A DNA stretch of 64,000 nucleotides from the NCBI RefSeq assembly GCF_041260155.1, contig NC_091946.1:19557353-19621352 (forward strand), in the 5' to 3' direction. Source of the stretch: Ptychodera flava. Taxonomy: Eukaryota; Hemichordata; Enteropneusta; Ptychoderidae. Shown in pieces: positions 23,325 through 36,038 of the stretch. Position numbers and translations under genes: made by a program. Each line of letters starts with the position of its first letter. The stretch's first letter is position 1. Under the pieces are notes generated by a model. It ran no database searches. It saw only the letters and a list, made by a program, of their open reading frames with translations, and was not told the origin of the DNA.

Positions 23325-23931
23325 ATATACAGTTCCTATCCTTGCACATCATTGCATGGTGCATAGTGCAGTGACGTCATTGAATGTTGTGCACATGTTT
23401 ACTCCGCTCTGAACTGCCCTTCGCTCTATGTGAGCATAGAACTCGGCCTTGTTCAGATCCTCATCCATACATGTACGTAGTTTGTGAATAGCCCTGTGGT
23501 ATGATGAAATGAAATGGGCCTATAGTATAATCTGCAGAAGGAAGGGTTTTCTTAAATTTTGCGTTCTTTGTATAAAAAGAATATATTTGTGGTAATTTTT
23601 CTCGGGAAATGTTAATTGTCGAATTATATTTTTAGCCGATGACTTCATACCACGGCACATTTTCTGACGTTTGCAACGATTCGCAGGTCGCGACTACAAG
23701 ATTTTAAAGTGGTTTTTATGCAAAATATGCCAATCAACGTTAGCATTTCTTGTACATAAAGCACACTGCCCTTTGTTAGCACTAACTTTAGCACCCTCAG
23801 TGGCATAGAACTGTGATCAAGTCATGTATCACGATAAAACACCGGACGACTATTAGCTGTATTTTTGTCACTGCAGACATATTTGATTCCTTTACGCACC
23901 TGCGCTGTGCTCATGAAAAGAGTCTGGTATG

Positions 23932-25797
23932 TGCAATAATCGCAATCATACCAATCCATAATCCAATGACATTAGGTCAGAATTCGTAAGACAATAGTTG
24001 TAAACATAGACACAAAACAGCACAGAACAGACAGTAAATAGACGGTACACAAACAAAGTCATATTCATGAAAGAAAGATATACGGACCTCTGGCCAGAAG
24101 ACCAAAAAGTAATGTCAGGTGTTTTGAAAGTAGTAAGCGCATCCTGCCCACATGTGGCACCCGCCATATATCAATCTGTAAGTAAGATAGATAGTGGTCA
24201 CTAACTAAGGCCCAATGTCTCCGATGCCATCAGCAATCATTTGTCGAAGAGAGATGTTGTATTTTTCTACCAGCTTGCGATACCTGCCAAAAAGCGTTTG
24301 AATGTAGAGACAAGTCTTGCTCTGGTGTAACCCTGATGTAACAGTTTGTAAGAGAGATGGCCATGTCTCTCTACAAAATCACCATATGAACTGCATGCTC
24401 TAGCACATCGAATAAGCTGGGAAATGTATACCCCATAATTATAAGCTGGTGAGATTTAAATATTACTTATGAGGTGTGGAAAATTGATTATACTAAAGTT
24501 GAAATCATCTCTCTTGTCATATAGCCTAGTAGAAAGGTGACCATCAGAGTCAAATTCAAGAAAAATGTCCAGATATGAAGCAGAAGAGGTCATTTCTGTA
24601 GTTTCCTTAATTTCCAATTCTGGAGGATAAATTATAGCGAGATATATTTACTGAATTCAGAGTTATTCATTGAAATAACATCGTCTATGTATCAATATGT
24701 TAGATTGAAAGTTCTAGCTACAGAGACCTTTTTCTGTTTGATTAGGTTCTGGATAAATTCTGCCTCGTATGAGAACAGAAATAAGTCGGCAAGCAAGGGA
24801 GCATAGTTAGTGCCCATAGAAATTCCAATACACTGTTGAAAAATGTGTCCTCCAAATTCTACAATTATGTTGTCAATGAGAAAATCAAGCATACTGATAA
24901 TGTCTTTCTCGGTATAAAACACTTTAGTGTTAGTAACATTTTTAACAAAATATGTAGAATTATACGCTAATACTACATATTTGTAACGGCGTGAACCGTT
25001 TTTCTAGAAAAATGCTTGGTTGATGACGTTTTTCAAGCGTTCTTTCAATTTATCATGTGGTATTGTGGTATACAATGTGGAAAAATCGAAAGTTTTAATA
25101 GATGCTATTTTTGGAACAGATCTTGATTTCAAATATTCCAAGAGTTCCTTCTTCGATTTTTTTAATATCCACATTTGATTTATACCACTCCGAGAAAAGA
25201 CAACATCACAGTATGCTTGAAGTCCCCGTTTAACAGTACAAAGAACAGAAGTCAGTATCTTCGATAACTCTGTTGTTGAACATTTTTGAAGATCCTGTGA
25301 TAAACCTAGCTTTGTAAGGTGTTTTGTGGAGCTTTGGTATCCAGTATAAGCTAGGCAACTTATTATGGTCATCCTTTGTTGTAATATTAAAATTGACCGT
25401 GAATGACTTATGGTTTGCCAATTCTATCCATGACTGTCATCGGCAAGCTTTATCGAGAAAATGTGTTGGACGAGTAGTTCCTTCAGAGATCCAATATTTA
25501 AGCAATAAAGCACACCCATTGATGGTATACCAGGAAATTTTGACCAGTCCGTGACATATATGTACGAGCGATAGCGAGTGCATATATGAAGTGAACTGGT
25601 CAAAATCGTGTGGTTTAACCTCACTGGGTGTGATTTATTGCTATTATATCATAAAAGTATATTAAAATTCTGGCGTGGAATGTCAAAAACAAATTTTTGC
25701 TCAAGCTGAGAGCTCGCGCGTATGCCAGCCGTGGTATATCGCCAATATAATTTCGCGTCCTGACCAATCAGATCGCTGTATTTGCACCACCAATATA
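23932..25797 (-). mobile_element. Fossil Penelope-like retroelement (reverse transcriptase)
   Basis: Broken copy on the minus strand, about 1.9 kb. Recognisable parts in order are fingers/palm motifs (PKLHKTPYKARFI, FDFSTLYTTIPHDKL), the GxSMGTNYAPLLADLF region, the catalytic YIDD, and a C-terminal region ending in VCSVLFCVYVYNY. This arrangement fits Penelope-like elements; the assignment is from memory of family motifs. It carries roughly half a dozen breaks and is dead. The 5' end is truncated. The same 8 bp, CTGGTATG, flanks both sides (23924-23931 and 25798-25805), consistent with a target duplication. A small palindromic element (25501-25642) lies at its 5' side. Confidence 0.75.
25501..25642. 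mobile_element. Palindromic MITE near the 5' end of the fossil retroelement
   Basis: Inverted arms of about 65 bp (AGCAATAAAGCACACCCA on the left, TGGGTGTGATTTATTGCT on the right) surround a short loop containing GAGCGATAGCGAG. No ORF is present. The arms also include TTTTGACCAGT and its complement ACTGGTCAAAA. Confidence 0.65.
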
Positions 25798-26000
25798 CTG
25801 GTATGATATATTTATGGATGTCAGCATGTAATTATGATGTCAACTTTGTTTTATGTTCAAAACACCCTGCAGCTTGTCTAAATCATTTAAGAAGAGTACT
25901 GTACACAGAGCTTGGACGGAGAAACAACATGCTGATCACATGTGAGAAAGACTGCGACGCGAAATATTGTCCTGAGATTCAATAAACAGGACTGTCGCGC

Positions 26001-27263
26001 TCGTAGTCAGGGGAATTACGAGTTGAGGTACCAGTCTGGATCGTAATGCTTTCAGTAACTGAAGCTGACACACCAGAATATAGATCGTAGCACAACTTTA
26101 TATCTTTATTTAAGATGGCAAGCGAAACACGCTTGGTCTTCAATTCTGATCTGTAATGTCTCTAGTGTAAATTCTCTACAACTTTAAATACGTCTCTAAA
26201 CTTATATAACTACTATGTTTCTCACGTTGTAATTTTCCCGACTGTCTTTGATTGTCTCTTAGGATTAAATAAGATAACGTGTGACGTACTTTTGTAACAA
26301 AAACACAGATTTCATAGATTGCATACAAGCATTGCCACTTGTATAAAAAGTTAATAAATTGTAAATAATGGTAGAGTTTCAGATTCGCTGTAATATGCTG
26401 TGTACACCTTAGGGTAAGGGGTAAGCTTTGGTCCTATTTCATGAAACCTAAACAAGATATTGCATATTACAATATGTCATTTTAAAGACTCGGAAATTAC
26501 CTTTCTATAGATATCTAATAAGCCAGGTTATGTTAAAAATCAAGCTCAGCAGATGACTCATCAGAAGACAGAGTTAACAAAAAATGCATGCAAGCCGGCA
26601 ATACCTTTGCTGCTGTAAGGATATAATTTGCGTATAACAGGTTGGGTCCTGTAGAGTTAAAGTAAGTCTTCTAATATTTTTCCTTATTGTTTGGATTGCA
26701 CGAATAGAAGTATAACTATCAAAGGTTTAGTGGTCGTGGCAATTAATGCGCTTCTATCGAGAATATACGAACTTAGCCTTCGGTCAAGACTTCAAGGAAA
26801 AGTATCATATGCAAATGTCGTCAAAATCGCGGAACCTTCGTCTTGGAAAGCGATGAAAACTTTGGATTTTGGAACTCAAGTGTTGTACTTACTGTTGACT
26901 CGAACTAGTCTATGAATCAAATCAAGTCATATTCCATAAATCAAATCAAGTTTCACTTCAGATGATACTAGAGATACCAATTGGATGAGTGATTAGTGTA
27001 GGCGACAGGGGAAGGTCTAGTAACGTTACTATCAGTTACCTACAAATATTGCCATGTGACTGCACCGTGTCCACATCAGAAAATGTAGCGTGTATTAAAA
27101 TTTCACTTTCGTTCAAAATTTCTCTCATTCAAGTATGGCTCAAACTCAATCGATAAATGTAAAAACATGTGAAATTAACACAGCAACACAAAAAATATTG
27201 CGATACATTTTAAATATATTTATTCACTGAAAGATGAATGACAGTATTATGAATAGTCTTTCT
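26001..27263. other. Region between the CTL-D upstream block and CTL-C
   Basis: No gene is seen. From about 26690 the sequence aligns to the 3' flanks of CTL-A and CTL-B. Confidence 0.45.
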
Positions 27264-27269
27264 TTTATT
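27264..27269 (-). promoter_or_regulatory. Poly(A) signal of CTL-C
   Basis: Minus-strand AATAAA about 55 nt after the exon 5 stop of CTL-C, in the same context as those of CTL-A and CTL-B. Confidence 0.65.
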
Positions 27270-27323
27270 CATTGCGGCTGCTCTGTCCTGTTAGCGTTCT
27301 CAAGTACCATCGCCATCATTCGC

Positions 27324-30300
27324 CTACGATTCTGAGTATTCATCGGTTGATCTGGAAGTGAAAAAATATTAAATTGTTCTTGACATAGTCTCAATTTATA
27401 AAATAGAAAGAAAAGAAAACTTCGTGATGTTTTTACGCGTTCCATGACTTATACAACAATAAGAGGATCAAGGTAAAAAATTTTAGCTTTTTTTCCTTTA
27501 GTTTTGTTTGACAAGAAAAGGTCTTCACTGTTTTAAACAATGAAACATGCTGAAGTTATGGTCAGCTGTACACAACCTCTCTTCTGCTTGTGGCCGGACA
27601 AGATTAAACATTTAGTGAAATATTCTAGGTCCGGTAGCTTGAAATCGAGTCCAGTGTAAGTCTCCTACCATAAATGGCGAAATAAACATGTTACGTAAAG
27701 TTTGACCCGTCAATCATAAGCCCATCAAAATGAGATATTGATTGGCGGCGCCATTTATATAGCTACGGCTTGTTATGGCGATGCTTATCTGTCATCCAAA
27801 AATTAAGCTGGAATGGGAGTAGTTCATTTTGTTCAATGGTCACAATCAAAATCATCGTTTTGCATTCAGCGGCGGCAATTTTTTACACTTTTAAAGTTAT
27901 GCGTCGACATCATTATATTTTTGATATCAAAAAAGGTCAAAAAGAGCTATTTTAAGTCGTCCGATTAAGCAAGGATGCCTTCAGATTTGCTTGGTTCTGT
28001 TCTGTTCTTTCTGTTCGGTAGATTTGGAAAGAAATGAGTGAGATTAATGTGGAAAAACTTTCATTCACAAAAATGAAGTTATCGGCTACTGTACATTTTA
28101 TGATCTAGAAAGATTATTGTACCAGTCCTTCGCGTCATATTGCTACCATGATTTTAAAATGATATACTGAGCGCCCTCTATGCCAGCCTGTTAAACAATT
28201 ACCTCTTTTGTTCACAGATGTATCCTCGATCCTTCTCGCAGGATTCATCATTCCATTTGCCATCACGATGATCTCGCATTTCCACACAGTTCTCCTTTGT
28301 ACCACCATTCGGTTCATTGTTATCCCAGTTCCTATACCGACTCTATCAGGAAAGATAAAGGTTTTAAAGTGTTGTGTTCTTTCATATAGTAAATTACATT
28401 AAGATTGTCAAGTACAGAAATTTTGACATTGTATTTGATGATTTTCGATGTACATAATACGAATTCTTGCTGTGATGCACTATAAGCTCTGATAAGCAAA
28501 ACTGTTACTTTCTTTAATTTGTTTGTTTTTGTTTTTTTATAAACTGGGATAATTATACCGCTCAACTATATACTACCGTACAGTTCTATACGGGGAAGAT
28601 TGAGCATTTTGTAAATGCTCAAAAATTGTATCATTAATTAGTAAATAGTTTATGATCTGGTGTACAACTCACCGTAGCGCCTCCATCCCATTCCCAAATT
28701 CCTTCAATACGTTTGTCATTTAGTCCAATCCATACCTGTCCGCCTTCACGATCGATTATGTCTGTGTCGAGATGAAAATTTTATCAAATAAGCGTTTGCT
28801 CTCTAAACATTTTTAATAGAGATCAAGTATTTGGATAACAAAGAAAGGTAGATATAATGTGTATAAAATGCACTGAAAAAACAACTGACAAAGTTCATTT
28901 TACGCAACCTTAAGTGAGATGCTCGATATAGTTTACATAGAACTTTATTTTGCGTGAGGTCAGAGACAGAGGCGGATGTAAGGAGAGATGAGGACATGTA
29001 AAAGTCACATGCAAAACATCCTCGACAGACGGACACACAGACACACAGAAAGACACACAGACACATTTACAGACACACAGACACACAGACACACAGACAC
29101 ATATACAGACATACAGACACAGAGAGATACACACACATAAACGCATGTGCACGCACAAACAAACAAACAAGCAGGCACACAGGCTTACAGACAGATACTG
29201 ACAGACGGACAGCCAATAGGGCAAAGAGGATTTAAATTAGCGACTACAACCTCTCAAAAATTTATCTTCATGGATGTCGTCAATTGTTGCAAGCGTGGCA
29301 TGGAAATGTCGGCACTGTTGTCTGGCTTCATTCCATTTATAATGGCGGCGTTTGTAATAAAAGTAACAACTCCCTCCTGTGCCTGGATCGCATATGAATA
29401 TTAAATCTGTATAAAAAAACAACGATATTGGTAAAAATCTTAAGTATTTTTGTCAGCGCACCACTGTTGATTTCGATACTTCAAGGGAATGTTTAATACA
29501 ACTGTTTTTAAACTCGACAGGGAATTTTAAGTATTTGGCTGCCTTAACAGCTGTTACTTATACGTTAAATAAAGGACACAGAGTGACGGAATTTTAAGTA
29601 TTTGGCTGCCTTAACAGCTGTTACTTATACGTTAAATAAAGGACACAGAGTGACAGGAAACGTGTCAGTGTCATAAATGTGAAACAACATCTTTGATGGA
29701 TATAACCTTGACAAAGCTTCTCCATCTGAGGTATAACGTTCATTAAAGCCCGAATAGCTGCGAATATTTGATTAACCGATCTCAAAATATCCTTTGTTTT
29801 CCAGAGTTTTCTTTGAATAAGACCCATTAGAGACCGAAAAAAATTATAACGCTGTCATGAGTGTCAAAAGTGGCATGTAAATTCAAATGTTTTAACGTCA
29901 TTTTAGATTTCCCGCCATTTTCAAAAACTAATCGTATGACAGAGAAAATAAAGATTAAAACAACAAAATGTTGGCCATCGTGTGTTGTGCATTCAAGTAA
30001 ATGGCATCATGCTTGTTTCTGGTATGATTACGATGTGTATGTGTATGTGTTGGAAATACCCTTTTTGTATTTTCCCGTGGGGCGCCATTTTATGGGTGCG
30101 ACACCCATTTATTATTAAGCCTGTTAAAACGTGTAGGCATGGTCCAAATCAGCAAGCAGTGATACTTCAATACACGTCCTTCTGTTAGCACATTTACACG
30201 AATCAACTTTGGTTTGAAAATAAAATCATGAAAATAAAAAATGCATAAAATTAGCAGCTATTTGGGCTTTCAGGTACAATATGCCTTCGGGACAGATTTG

Positions 30301-33300
30301 TGAATTCAGATTAGTAGATTCTTAAATTCTTGTAACACTGTAGTCCGCTGTTTGTGATGACTTGTTTTCAAGCGCATGGAGCAAGCAAATATTTTCATTT
30401 ATCTTTTTTGTGCATAACGAAAATATTAAATTTTCGATTTTCACAAAAGAAGATGGTGAAAGCTAGCTATATGCAAACGAGACCAGAAACTAATATATAG
30501 CCAATCAGGTCTCGTTCTTGTCCTATTTTTCTCGTACATGTCAAAGGCCCGGATATGCAAGTATCAACAATATGGATTTCCCATTGACGGAGCTAGCAAT
30601 CTTTGGCTTCCGTTTCTTGTAGAGTTTTACGTTCTCAAGTTACAAGTAATTCAAAAGGCGAGGAACTTGATAATTTTTTGACCAAATTTGGCCACATATT
30701 ACAAATTGTACGGCAAATTTACGAATTAAATGCAAACGTACTTCAAAACATCGATAATACATGACAAAATAGACAGTTGTAAATATTGCTTGTCTTTATA
30801 GACAAGTTCGGCTGGCTGAAATAGGTCGCCAAAATTACAATATATTGTTTCTTGTAATTTTCCTCTTTAAGGTTATTTTTTTTAAGGACTATAGATTCGA
30901 GAATATAGCATTAATTCTTTTAGATATATACCATGTTGATTTGACAACTTGTCTGAAAAATTTCGTTGACTTCTCTCCGTTGATAAATTTGTAACCATGA
31001 TCTGAACCTGATGGCAGATGATAGATAGTTCACCTTAAACAGCCATTTTGAACATCAAACTTCGAAAATTCCAGGTAATTCGTTTCTTTGATTCATAGCT
31101 TTGCAACATGAGCCCTACCTATTTCGTTCCTAATTGTGAATGAGAATGGTTTAATGTTTACCCGAGGGAAATTAAAGAAAAATTTGAATTTGTTTGTTTT
31201 TTTTATGATTGCACAATCGCGTTGCACCAGTTGCTTTGCCGAAAATGCCAGGTATCTGTTAGCTGAAAGTACAGTGGAATTTGATCGAGTGTCCGTTTTG
31301 CCTTGCAGAGCTCGACAAGTCTACATGTTGCTTATCATTAGAAAAATAAACATTTGCAACAAATTGAGTCTTTGATGTTGGATTTTACGGCGCTCGGCGA
31401 ACGTTTCCCATACACTGTCTAGTCTACAATCATGAGAGTCGTTTCAGCATGCCACTCATGCACAACAAGCTTGACACCGCACTATAGCTATATAGCACAT
31501 CATCAAAGTTTTCTTTCAGCTATTTGTGTACTTTGATTTGGGAAATACAACTCAGACAAAACTCACTGGCATATTTTTCGAGTGTCGGATCTATATCTCG
31601 AGGAAAGTCCTCAACATCAACCGGACTGACTCTGGGCGTTTTATTATAGTAGGACATTGTATTTCTTCAGCAAGGTAAAGAATATTTTGAAGGCAGAGAG
31701 ATATCACCGTCCCCTCCATGCGAACCATAGGGAATTCAGGCTCCGATGATGATGATCAGATGGTGACGATGATGATGATTAAACATTAAAAATGAAGAAA
31801 ATAAAAATATAATCGAAGTCAGTTAAGTTGTTGTTGTTATTATTGTTGTTGTTGATAGTATTTGATGAAAAGAACAAAGTGTGGGTTGCAAATTCAATAC
31901 AGCGAAACTACACATGCACTGCAAAAATCAATACAGCCTTCATAGTATACTATACACATGCGCTGCAAAATTCAATACAGCCTAAATATACATGTGCGTT
32001 GCAGCCTAACTATACTATGTGTTGCAAATTCATTACAGCCTAACTATACATGTGCGTTGTAGCCTAACTATACATGTGCGTTGCAAATTCAATACAGCCT
32101 AACATTACCCAAGGGGTGTCACTTCATTGCCACACACTTTTTTTCAATCGTCAAAAATGCACCTAGCAAGCATCGAGAGTGGTGAAATTCGACGTAGGGT
32201 CAAAGCACATTAGTCCTTCTCAATCATACTCAGACATTTTTACCTCTTACCGATGAAAAGTCCACAAATCGGCAGGTTTTTCAATGCATCTTGCCGTCTC
32301 TTATATTCCAGATTTAAAAGGCCCGGCGGTTGTGTAAGTCACGTGGGCGCATTTCAATTCGAACCAATAGCAGAGCCTGTACTGAATGAATGGGCCCAAC
32401 GTGACGTAAACATCTATAAAAACACTTGCCAGGCTCGCCCCACAATCAAAGTGTGGAACTGTATTTCAGCAAACTGTTTCGACATTTTCTGCCGATATTT
32501 AAGGAAAATACCATTCTACATCCAATATTATACTCTTACCTAGCTGTGATATCGCAGCGGTACTTGTGGTGTGTATTGAACACACCCGACTGTGACAACA
32601 TGTATTTTCGACCGTTTTTCGGTGAGTCGTCGATGGTTCCTGCTTGAATTTGAACTTTTGACCTCCAACGTTTCAGTGCGTTGTACGCGCGATCGAGCAA
32701 ACATCGTAGAAACCGTCGACGGCTCACGGGAAAATGGTCGAAAATACGTGTTCTTATCTTCAAGGAAGTTAGCAGGCGTACAGAATGAGTCTCAGATAGT
32801 CAATGATAAAGATGATACAAGTTTATTTATTCAAAGGCTAATATAGTTCATTATTTTGCAAGCTAAATCTACGACACTGGTCGGTCTCGTCGTAAACTAC
32901 CAATGAAGCCTATGGTTTGGCTAGCAGCGGGACTATGGCGATGACTTCAATGACCCGAGCGCGTTCGATGCACACCACAAGTACCGCTGCGATATCACAG
33001 CTAACTCTTACTTAACATATTTCATGCTACAAATGGGGCCTGAAAATTGGTGATTTAGCGATTAATAAAGATAATTTCGCTTGCCGCTATACACCGACAG
33101 AGGCTACTGAAACAGGTACGAAATTCAAACTCCCCAGGAAAACCCGGAAGTAACGTAAGTTTCTCACGTCTTTGGAAAAAAACTTTCTCTCGCTATGAGT
33201 GATGCTGTCTGCGTGCGTCGGCACACTAAATTCTGGTAAGTTTAACAATTCTAGTTTTTGAAAGGTCTTCCACTGTCACGTTGGGCCCATTCGTTCAGTA

Positions 33301-35330
33301 CAGGCTCTGCTATTGGTTCGAATTGAAATGCGCCCACGTGACTTACACAACCGCCGGGCCTTTTAAATCTGGAATATAAGAGACGGCAAGATGCATTGAA
33401 AAACCTGCCGATTTGTCGACTTTTCATCGGTAAGAGGTAAAAATGTTTGAGTATGATTGAGAAGGACTAATGTGCTTTGACCCTACGTCGAATTTCACCA
33501 CTCTCGATGCTTGCTAGGTGCATTTTTGGCGATTGAAAAAAAGTGTGTGGCAATGAAGTGACAACCCTTGGGTAATGTTAGGCTGTATTGAATTTGCAAC
33601 GCACATGTATAGTTAGGCTACAACGCACATGTATAGTTAGGCTGTATTGAATTTGCAACGCATAGTATAGTTAGGCTGCAACGCACATGTGGGGATATGT
33701 ATAGTTAGGCTGTATTGAATTTTGCAGCGCATAGTATAGTAAAGCTGTATTGAATTTCGCAGCGCATACTTTGTTCTTTTCTGCAAATACTATCAACAAC
33801 AACAACAATAATAATAAAAACAACAACAACAAATTTACAGAGTCCAATATATTTTTATTTTTCTCCATTTTTAAATATTTAATCATCATCATCATCAATA
33901 TCGCTGTATTGAATTTTGCAGCGCATGTGTATAGCATGGAGGTAGCTTACCTCCATGTGTTACCTCCATGTGTACAGTGAGGCTGTATTGAATTTTGCAG
34001 CGCATAATTCGTCCTTTTCTGCAAATACTATCAACTACAACAACAACACAATAACAACAACACCAACAACTTTACTATGTCCAAACACATTTTTATTTTT
34101 CTTCATTTTTAAATGTTTAATCATCATCATCGGAGCTCGAGGACCCTATGATGCGAACCCGTTGCCGTGCATGATGCCGTCCGAAAAATTAAGTGCCAAA
34201 ATACAGTGAATTATTCCAGAAACACTGGGTGTGTTATTCAATGGCACAAAATGTACCGTGTTGATTGAATTGCACTTGCATGTGCAAAATCAACATTTAT
34301 CTTCAAGTCTTTTTGTAGCTCAGAGAAGTGTCAATTGAGAAAGTTTCATTTAGCTGAGACAAAAGAGAAAGCGGGATTAAAGTTTCATGCAGGAGTGTTT
34401 AACATTTTCTGGTTGACAATATTCAGTGTTTTATCGTGTCAAACTTGTTGATTGAGTAGACTGCACTGGCAATGCTACAGACTGCATGCTGAATGAACTG
34501 TTGTCGTGATTGCTGACATCGAGAGGAGAAGAAAAGTTTTTTTTTTAAAAAGAATTTACTTGTTTCTTCATAAAGTTCCAATTTAAAAGTAAACACCTAA
34601 AAGAAAACTGGTGATGTGCATGTAGTGCAGTGTTATGCTTGTTGTGAGTGACATGCTGAAACGACTGCAGTGATCGCGACGAGACAGTGTATGGGAAACG
34701 TTTGCCGCGCGCTGTAATCTAAAACCAACCAAAGACGAAGACTCACTTTGTTGCAAATGTTTACTTTTCTAATGATAAGCAACATGTAGACTCGTCGAGC
34801 TCTGCAAGGCAAACCGGACACTCAATCAAATTCCACTGTAATTGTATCTTCATTGATATATGTAGGCGTGTTGATTATTGTAAAGAATGAAAAACTATTT
34901 CAATTACGGCAAGTTTCTAATGATTATTTCTCGACTAGGACGCACATCGTTTTCGAGGAAATTTCCACGTTTTTCATATTTCCAGTTCAGCTAATGGCAT
35001 AACTTAATACAGAGACAGAAACTCAAGTATTGGATACCAAGGAGTTCAAAATACTATAATTTTTGCGTTTAGCCAATGATGTATACTGAAGAATAATGAC
35101 AGTAAAAGCCTCTTACTACTTTGTGTTTCGTCCTCTTCGATATCTTGATCAGAACCGGGCTCGGTATCAACTTCTCCATCCAAATCTTCAACACTTGCCT
35201 CTATGCCGAAGTTGTCAGCGCCGACCCATTCGTGATCCTCAGCTTTCTCACCCGATAAACTTTCAACCGTCCTACCAAAAGGAACAGCCAGGGCTAGGCC
35301 CAGTAGAGCGATGACCGTCAGTCGCTGCAT
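27324..35330 (-). CDS. CTL-C: secreted C-type lectin with a very long first intron
   Basis: Minus-strand exons 35117-35330, 29251-29406, 28673-28761, 28203-28342 and 27324-27351 give 208 residues, with the same phases as CTL-A (1, 1, 0, 2). Exon 1 encodes [19 protein letters not shown] and an acidic linker clearly homologous to CTL-A. Exon 2 has [20 protein letters not shown], exon 3 [19 protein letters not shown], and exon 4 [14 protein letters not shown] and DGKWND. The EPN and WND residues are intact. Exon 5 adds STDEYSES and a stop. The exon 2 donor (GTTGTA) is weak. Intron 1 is 5.7 kb because a 3.57-kb palindromic element sits in it. The whole reading frame is open, so the gene looks functional. 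Assignment of exon 1 to these exons rests on homology and matching phase. Confidence 0.86.
28995..29205 (+). repeat. ACAGACAC microsatellite in CTL-C intron 2
   Basis: Long imperfect CACAGA/CAGACA array ending in GATACTGACAGACGGACAG, the same ending as the shorter tract in CTL-A intron 2. Confidence 0.85.
29521..29654 (+). repeat. Perfect 67-bp tandem duplication in CTL-C intron 1
   Basis: 29521-29587 and 29588-29654 are identical (each begins GGAATTTTAAGTATTTGGCT and ends CACAGAGTGAC). CTL-A intron 1 has a single, diverged copy near 7145-7212. Confidence 0.9.
31567..31657 (-). CDS. Exon-like segment inside the palindromic element
   Basis: An ATG opens 30 codons beginning [18 protein letters not shown] and running into a good donor (CCA|GTGAGT) in phase 1. 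It lies only in the left arm and has no inverted partner on the right, so it could be a captured host first exon. I do not recognise the protein. It may be chance. Confidence 0.25.
32103..33580. repeat. Inner near-identical inverted repeat with promoter-like arms
   Basis: Arms of about 300 bp differ at only a few positions, far fewer than the outer ends of the element. Each arm carries CACGTG, an AACCAATAG (CCAAT-box-like) sequence and a GC-rich GGCCCGGCGG. Between the arms lie two further stem-loops (32548-32583 with 32965-33003, and 32598-32640 with 32712-32753). Confidence 0.75.
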
Positions 35331-35862
35331 TGTCGTGAACGAATCTGGGCGAGTTGCTTCTCGGATAGATTGGTACAGAAGTGCAGGTATATGCATTCTA
35401 TGGGAAGATGCTGTTCTTTTATTTCATCTGCAGAGTCTGCTGGAGTCCGTTTAGTTAGATGGTACTGTCATACACAGAGCTATGTAAACAGACACTATCA
35501 GCCACATATTCTGTAAATTAGATAATTGACGTGTATTAATTACACCATGTATACAACGTGTGTCATCTTCCTCTCGGCACGGAGAAATCGTCATCAGCGT
35601 CGCGTTTTAAAATTCAATCAGTAAATTAAAGTCATGTTTGTACAAACAGTTTCTCAGGGACAACCATGGAGTGACATTCGTAAAATATACAAAAATCAAA
35701 CATAAAATTTGGCACAGACACCAGAAAACTCCATGAAAAATTGTATTTAATTATCAGGCTTATTTGGGACGAATTTAAAGACCAGTGAAAATTCGTTTTA
35801 GCTGCAACAAGAAGGAAGCGAAGGTATTATATATCAAAAGTGTACTCTGGTTTAAAGGAAGA

Positions 35863-36038
<176 letters not shown>

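Larger units (their letters stand above)
22890..26000. repeat. Upstream block shared with CTL-A (copy 2), split by a retroelement
   Basis: The pieces 22890-23130, 23640-23931 and 25798-26000 align in order with 8610-10340. Two stretches have no partner in the CTL-A copy: the palindrome cluster at 23143-23325 and the retroelement at 23932-25797. Both are therefore later additions on the CTL-D side, or losses on the other. Confidence 0.72.
31272..34838. mobile_element. 3.57-kb palindromic DNA element with TA target duplication
   Basis: The ends are inverted repeats starting CAGTGGAATTTGAT, readable for more than 200 bp with moderate divergence, and flanked by TA on both sides (31270-31271 and 34839-34840). 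Both flanks join smoothly when aligned to CTL-A intron 1. TA duplication and CAGT ends fit a Tc1/mariner-type non-autonomous element. Inside are further inverted arms: 32103-32405 against 33277-33580 are nearly identical, and GCCTAACTATACATGTGCG-type repeats lie at 31870-32100 and inverted at 33580-33770. No transposase was found. Confidence 0.85.

Noticed and set aside
32253-32543. 96-residue frame in the palindromic element
   Set aside because: It spans the inner inverted arm and resembles no protein I know. The arm's other copy does not extend the frame.
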